From Strix aluco (taxonomy: Eukaryota > Chordata > Aves > Strigiformes > Strigidae): DNA of 64,000 nt. The stretch's first letter is position 1; the number at the start of each line of letters is the position of its first letter. Below, in pieces: positions 58,070-64,000 of this stretch. The stretch lies in NCBI RefSeq assembly GCF_031877795.1, contig NC_133935.1, positions 54,175,330 to 54,239,329 on the forward strand. The letters run 5' to 3'. The notes under the pieces were generated by a model that made no database searches, was not told the DNA's origin, and worked only from the letters and a program-made list of their open reading frames with translations. The position numbers were made by a program, and so were the translations under genes.

Positions 58070-58640
58070 TGGCATGGTTTAAACCCAGCCGGCAGCCAAA
58101 CACCACACGGCTGCTCCCTCACCCTCCCCTGCCCAGGGGATGGGAGAGAATTGGAAGGGTAAAGGTAAGGAGACTCGCAGGTTGAGATAAAAACAGTTTA
58201 ATAATTGTAATAAAATAAAACAATAGAAAGTACAAATGGGTAATGCACAATGTGATTGCCCACCACCCTCCAACTGACTCCCAGCCTGTTCCAGGCTAAC
58301 AATCCCAAAATACCAAGATCCCACAAGAGAGAACCCCCTCCTTCCCAGCCGACCCTCCTTTATATACTGAGCATGACGCTACATGATATGAAATACTTCA
58401 CTGGCCAGTTTGGGACCAGTGCTCTGGCTCTGCTCCCTCCCAGCTTCTTGTACACCTGCACACGGGCAGGACACAGGGGGTTGGAAAGTCCTTGATCTCT
58501 TCACAACAACTGAAAACATCAGTGTATTATCAGCATTCTTCTCATACCAAAGCCCATACTGAATCCAAAACACAGCACTATTCTAGCTGCTAAGAAGAAA
58601 AATTAACTCTATCCCAGCCAAAACCAGGAAATTTAGCACA
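58070..58640 (-). mobile_element. Avian ERVL-type LTR, apparently solo
   Basis: Read on the minus strand the element opens TGTGCTAAATTTCCTGGTTT and GGCTGGGATAGAGTTAATTT and ends near GGGTTTAAACCATGCCA, a pattern I recognise as a widespread Neoaves ERVL-type LTR. The + strand blocks 'cacggctgctccctcaccct', 'gttgagataaaaacagttta' and 'tatatactgagcatgacg' are also characteristic. A TATA box (minus-strand TATAAA, 58359-58364) fits a U3 promoter. No gag, pol or env-like frame flanks it, so it is probably a solo LTR. Flanking target-site duplications could not be matched, so the exact ends may be off by a few bases. Confidence 0.85.
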
Positions 58641-61600
58641 TGATGGCTCCCTACCTTCCTTGGGAGGAATATTCCAGGCATCACTTTACTTTCTAAGATT
58701 AACCCAACTGTACTTTCGTGAGGTACCTCCATGGGTAACACAGACAGAAGCTGTGCCAGAGCCTGCTGTCCTTCAAGGTGGCTGGCTGTCTGCTCTGTGA
58801 AATTCAAAGAAGCTTTGTTAGATTTGGGTTGGTTTGACTGGGTGGTAACACCCAAGGTGCGAAAGGACAGTCTTACCTTGATGCTGCTCAAGTGGTGCCG
58901 AGCTTCTGTGTTTACTAAATTTACTAATAGATGGGCGTGGGGTCTTAGGAAAAAGCACATCACTCTGAGGAGCAAGGGTAGAAATTAAGGTCAAGGCTCA
59001 AGGGGCTTGGTGAGGATGTTGGCTGGGGAGAGGGAGGCTCAGAGGTGTCAGTCCCTTGAAGCCAAGTCTTCCGAAGGAAGAGGAGCACTCAGATGCGTGT
59101 CCTGCAGCTGTAATCATCTAGTGAAGCTGGGCTAGTGCAACTAAGCCAGGAGGGGCTTTGTCAGTCATGATGAGTATGACGTCACCTCAAATTGATGGAG
59201 ATGCAGTTAAAATCACTGCGTCAGAGGCTGAGGGAAGACATGCTGGAAGACATTATTCCCAAGAAAATAGAGTCTTGAAGAGGAAAGTAATTTAAACAAA
59301 CAGAATGCAGTTAATTAAAAATTTATTGTCTAAGTTATAAGCCAGTCTTATTGCCCCATGTCTGCTTGGGGGCATGGACCTTTTCATGCATCCTAAGAGG
59401 AAAAAAAACCCACCATTTAATCTACAGCTGCAAAGAGCTTTTCAGTACATCTGGTTGACTATGTCCACCACTCCCCCCTCGGCATTCACCTGCCGTTTGC
59501 TGCATGCTGTGCACGTGTCACAAGTTGATTTTTGTACACGCAGAGATCGTGATCTGGGTCCTGCAAAAACATGCAGTCAAGATTAAGCTTAAGCAGGTGA
59601 GGAGTTTCATGAATTTAAAACCAGGTGACTTGCATGTCAGGAGAACCATCTGCCAGGTCTCAAAGGGCCATCACTGCATCAAGCAAACTGGTGGGAGGAA
59701 AGATACCTTGTTTTGAACCTGAGCAGTGTCGGCACCACCAGGACAGAAACGCTTCTGAGTGTGAGCAAGCCCAGAACATGCAAAAAGACAAGAGGCACGT
59801 GGGGACAAATGGCAGGGGCAGAACTAGCTCATTAGTTAGGACTTGTAATTTTTACTGAGGGAGTGCTGTTGCAGTCTGGTTAATGCAGCTAAGGCCTTCC
59901 TGGATCCCACCTCTGCAGGTAGTGCTGTAAAATCTTTACTCAGTTTTGCTATAGAGATCACTGTCCTGGAGTCTACCAGCCAACAAAAGGGTCTGTTTTT
60001 TTCCCCAGAAGCCTCATCTCGGACATCGCAACACATCAGTGTGTAAAACAAATATGCTGATTCCTAAGGTGGACTTACACCTTTTGTCTTACAGTTATGA
60101 AACTATGCTGGCAACATTTTTTGTTATTATTATTACAATATTCACATTAATCAATACTTTATAAAAAATGTAGAGACAACAAAGTAGATAAATTACAGTA
60201 ATTAAAGAGTACTTATTAGATGCAGCAGCTTTCAAAATAATGGAGCATCTATGAAGATTAAAAAAAATCACTAATGTAAAGATTAAAAAAGGAAAAAAAT
60301 AAAAGCACAAGTAACTACTTGCATAAAAGGAGATGAAACTGTGAGAAGGCATAGGCTGGGATATGGAACTTGACTTATACTTGACTCTGACCTTTCCAAT
60401 ATTATTTAGTCACAACTCTCAGAGACTCACACACCAACAGCAAGCTTCCAACCAGCTCTTCGTTTTCATAGACTGTGCAATAAATACAGGGAATTACAGC
60501 AATGTAGTCGATGCTCATTATCCACAGTAAACAATCAAACCCAGAGTGGAATCCAACACAGAAAAATCACTGCAGGAGCCAAACCCAAGGAATTTTGGCA
60601 GCAGGTTGTCATATAATTAATCCTAAAGTGTTGCAGAAATTAAACCTACAACCACTGAATTTTTTATGATGAGCATCAATCAAAAACAGCCAGGGATTCC
60701 TAGATGCTTCAGTGCAATAGCTGGTGGGATTAAAGAAAATAACAACTCTTGGAAGTCAGAACTTACCTGTAAATTCCAGAGCCTTTTACAGAAATTCAGG
60801 GCTCTTGGAGACCAGGAAGGTAGCTTACACATGGTGGGTAGAGTATCCTCTAACACCAGACAGGAACGTTGCTGCATTTTTTTCTCTCCAAGAGTTACAG
60901 AGGGACACCTGATGTGCAGGTGTTTGCAGTGCAGATGTTTATCAGGGGCGCTAATGGCCAAAGCAGGGCCACTGGCTCGCTCTGCCCAAAGCCAAGAGCA
61001 GAGCAGTGTTTCTCCTCCCACAGGCAGCAGGAGGATCAGGGACCCCGGTGCTGCCTGCGATCATGAAGCCCCAGGGCACACACACCCCCCAAAAGGAAGG
61101 CCATCATTAGAGAGCATCTAGGAGAAAAAGCTGTCACACACATGGCTTGATCAGTTGTCATTATTTACCACTGCATGGTACCTGGTAGTTAAATGACCAT
61201 ATCAGACTGATGATAAACTCTAAGACATTCCCCCTGATAAAAATAATAATGATGACATATCTTGGAGGCATAAGATCTGCCTCTGAGTTGATGCCAATAC
61301 ACCGCGGAGCTGCTGCTCCTTCTGCAAAGTGCATGGCTTTGCTGTGTAACCTCAACATCCCTGAAACATGAGCAATTAAATAACCAATGCGGCGTGTGGG
61401 AGACCCTCCTCACCCAGCGATTCAACTCCCAACTCCCTATTGCTGACACAACTGCTCTGCAGCCACATCATCCAGCCAAAGAGGGCACAAGGAGAGGGAC
61501 TTCCATGGCCTTGCGTCAAGCCCTAAGCTCCAGCCTGGTGTCCCAGGGCAGTTCCTAGGGGGGATTCAAAGGCTACTTAAAGAGTTCTAATAAATATACA

Positions 61601-62566
61601 GCAATATTTGGTATTGGGGGAAATACAAAACACACCCACCCACCCATACAGTGTGGGCACCTCTTGTTACATGGGTTGGGGCAAGTGGGTTAAATTTTTG
61701 ATGCACTATGGGTTTTACTACGGGGTTACCCATAGGTCAGTTGGCCAAGACTTCATGGAGATTTATGACGGAACAGAGATTTGAAGTTGTGACCCTTCTG
61801 AACCCTACTGACACCAGGTGACACGGGTAGGACAGCCCCACCGGCATGCTGCAGTGCCCAGAGCAGTGACAGAGCGAGCTCTCAGGTTGTGAAGGTTACG
61901 TCCCATCTGAGTAGCAAAGAGAGACGCACCCAGAACAGCACCCTTCCCATTTCTTCATTATCCTGATGACATCTAATGCAATGATGTAATCACATTAACT
62001 TTTGTAATGGTGCAGGCTCCCTGTTTCTAGGATCTTTCTCCAAAGGAAAAAGCAAGAAGTACCAGTCCATCTTCCTCCCTTCCTGCTCCCTTCACTGGAG
62101 ACTGGCAAAGCAACTGAACCCCAGCTCACCTTCCCAGGGGCCTGGGCCAGCGGGAGAAGTGGGATGAGGGTACAACCCCCTATGCTAGAGGACGTATTTC
62201 ATATTTTATGATTCACCACGTAACTCCATCCTAAACCAGAGAGCACCCTGCCTAAAGATAAGGAACAAGCAGACATTCCAGCAAAATTTACTCTTAGCCA
62301 GGACAGCAAGTTACCTGTGGACATGTGGATTTAAAACCCCCAAACAACAAAACCAGCAAATCCTCTCAGAATGCAATTTGCAGCAAATCCACCTAAAAGG
62401 TATTCAAAGGCTGCCTTAAAAAAGCTGTTCAAAAGCCACCCAACATAACAGCAGAAGATGGACCTTACGACAATTCATCTTCATGAGATTTTTTGTTACT
62501 CTAATACTACATTTCTTTTCACCTAAGGTAAAAAGCAATCGACTTTTTTAAAGGTATCGGCCCAGA
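58641..62566. other. Intergenic DNA downstream of SCAF11
   Basis: No gene recognised. Open frames reach about 150 codons but lack motifs and splice context. A palindromic CRE, TGACGTCA, lies at 59177-59184, and a CA/CCCA-rich low-complexity patch near 61630-61650. By remembered gene order the next gene would be ARID2 in convergent orientation, but I see no ARID2 coding sequence. Confidence 0.5.
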
Positions 62567-62849
62567 TTACTCTCTGGTGATCTTAGCACAAGCAGGAAGA
62601 AGCCAAGACACAAATGTCAACGATGCTGTGAGAAACAGCAAGTTGTGATACAACCATGTGAAAACCAGCAGGCGATTAAAACAACCGAAGATGGTTTTGA
62701 AGTTAAGAACATATTGCCATCTCGTCACAAACAAACTGGTGATAACTTTACTCATTATAATCAGCCTCAAACTCTCCGCCACTAGAAAATGATTCACAAA
62801 GTCAAACCACTCCGTGTGGAACCCCCCATCCAAGGGATCCAGCTACGCA

Positions 62850-63150
62850 CAGTTCACCACCCCCCCCACAGAGCTGCAGCCCCGAGCGCTGCAGGCGCAC
62901 CCTCTGCCACGCAGAAGGGCACGGCACAACAGTTTGGTTCCACCACCTTCGGCTCGCTGCCCGCGCCAGGCCCTGCAGCCTGCGCACGCTCCACCTTACC
63001 CAGCAAGCGAAAGGCCATCAGCGCCGCGCGCTCTGCAGCCGCCCAGGCAGGGAACGACCGACAGCCTAATGACTACCTGCTAGAAAAGGCAGGGGAGGCA
63101 GAAGCAGCGCGACTGGATGATTATGGGTATCCCTTGCTGTTGCACGTCAT
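62850..63150 (-). promoter_or_regulatory. Small CpG-rich block, possible minus-strand promoter and first exon
   Basis: About two dozen CpG in 290 bp, while the flanks have almost none. At the upstream edge for a minus-strand start lies ATGACGTG (63143-63150 on +), a CRE-like site. On the minus strand an ATG at 63018 (GATGGCC context) opens M-A-F-R-L-L and reaches a strong donor-like sequence, CTGG|GTAAGG, at 63000/62999. I do not recognise the peptide and cannot find a second exon, so this may be a lncRNA promoter, a regulatory island or chance. Confidence 0.35.
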
Positions 63151-63154
63151 CGTG

Positions 63155-63335
63155 TCACAATAAACTGCTGATTTATCTTCCCACAAGGCAGGGCAGTACA
63201 GTGATCTCTGTTACAGCAGATGAGACAGATCCACGTGCCGTGACTTGCTGCAAGCCACAAAGCAGATCTTTGGCAGCGATGTGAACTGAACTCAAACCTC
63301 GCTACGTGCTCCAGTGCTTCTCCCTCCAGGCTACC
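63155..63335 (-). mobile_element. MIR-like SINE relic
   Basis: On the minus strand the order of motifs follows the MIR SINE: 'ggtttgagttcagttcacat', then 'gctttgtggcttgcagcaag' plus 'tcac' (compare MIR's gctgtgtgacctt-gggcaagtcac), then 'ctcatctgctgtaacagaga' and 'ctgccttgtgggaagataaa'. It is heavily diverged, as expected for this ancient amniote element. Judged by eye; RepeatMasker would confirm. Confidence 0.6.
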
Positions 63336-64000
63336 CCCCTTTGAAGCTGGAGAGCAAAACTAAAAAGAAAAAAACTGAAAATATTTTTAGTAATAATAAA
63401 ATTATCTGAATCTAGGATGTGCTTTGCCCCAAACTGCAGGTAGGCAGGCAGTAATTAACACCGACGGCTGTGCCCCGCAGCCCTGCCGTCATGTGCTACA
63501 GAAGGAACACCAGGAACTGTATTATTGGGCAAAGTCTAGTGTAAATCAACAGGGAAAAGAGCCAATTTGAAGGTGAATAACTGTAATGCTTTTTCTCCTT
63601 CCAGGCAAGGCTGTTGCAATGGTTTTCAGTGGAGGTTAGACCATATGCCAACAAAGTGGTCTGTTACTGTGCTGATAACTTAACAACCTCTAGAATACTC
63701 AGACTGACGATTGAAGAGTAACACTTACTTTGGCAAGCGGTGCTTTTAGCATCCTTACTATACCAAGAAACACTTCGAAAGAAGAACTTTAACTGTAGAT
63801 ACAAGATATTGCCTCATTTTAAAAGCCTGGAATTAGTATCATATAGTTATGTTATTTTTTCCCCAGTAAGTTTGTACTCTTTTTCAAGAAGATGCTGTGG
63901 AGCCAAGCCAAAACAGAGATTCTTTACGACTCTGCTCCTGAGACAATGCTCACTGGAGACCATAAGATGTTTTCCATCAGTTGTAATGAACAGTGGTGTC
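63336..64000. other. Terminal intergenic stretch
   Basis: Ordinary sequence with no long open frame, repeat body or RNA gene that I can support. Confidence 0.45.

Overview
This window is vertebrate nuclear DNA, most likely from a bird of the Neoaves. It carries CR1 retrotransposon 3' ends, a degraded older CR1 copy and an LTR that I recognise as the avian ERVL-type LTR common in Neoaves. It has AT-rich introns, one large CpG island and a split multi-exon gene. The species cannot be fixed from the sequence alone.

One protein-coding gene fills most of the window on the + strand: the orthologue of SCAF11 (SR-related CTD-associated factor 11; SFRS2IP/SIP1/CASP11). I assembled 14 coding exons whose reading phases join without a break, from ATG 23475 to TAG 54887-54889, giving about 1,383 residues. 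The order is a RING-type finger (exons 3-4), a short conserved linker (exons 5-10), a 2.5-kb exon with an acidic, Ser-rich region, an RS domain and an RGG box (exon 11), a Met/Gln/Pro-rich segment (exons 12-13) and a C-terminal helical domain shared with PHRF1/SCAF1-type proteins (exons 14-15).

Layout: 1-6.3 kb is intergenic with an old CR1 relic. A CpG-island promoter spans about 6.3-8.1 kb, with CRE, CTCF, CCAAT, E-box, ZNF143-like and ETS motifs and two possible first-exon donors. Intron 1 is 16 kb. Coding exons and introns run from 23.5 to 54.9 kb. The 3' UTR has four AATAAA signals up to about 57.7 kb. Beyond it are a minus-strand ERVL-type LTR (58.07-58.64 kb), featureless intergenic DNA, a small CpG-rich block at 62.85-63.15 kb that looks like a minus-strand promoter, and a MIR-like SINE relic.

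The points most worth a second look are these. An exact four-copy, 60-nt periodic repeat inside exon 11 encodes 20-residue units with an invariant Ser-Pro. Intron 13 starts with GC rather than GT, and reading through that weak donor reaches a stop that overlaps an AATAAA, which could make a form lacking the C-terminal domain. There is also a 53-bp tandem duplication in intron 7 and the possible unannotated promoter near 63 kb. I found no bacterial-type system, CRISPR array or intact mobile element.
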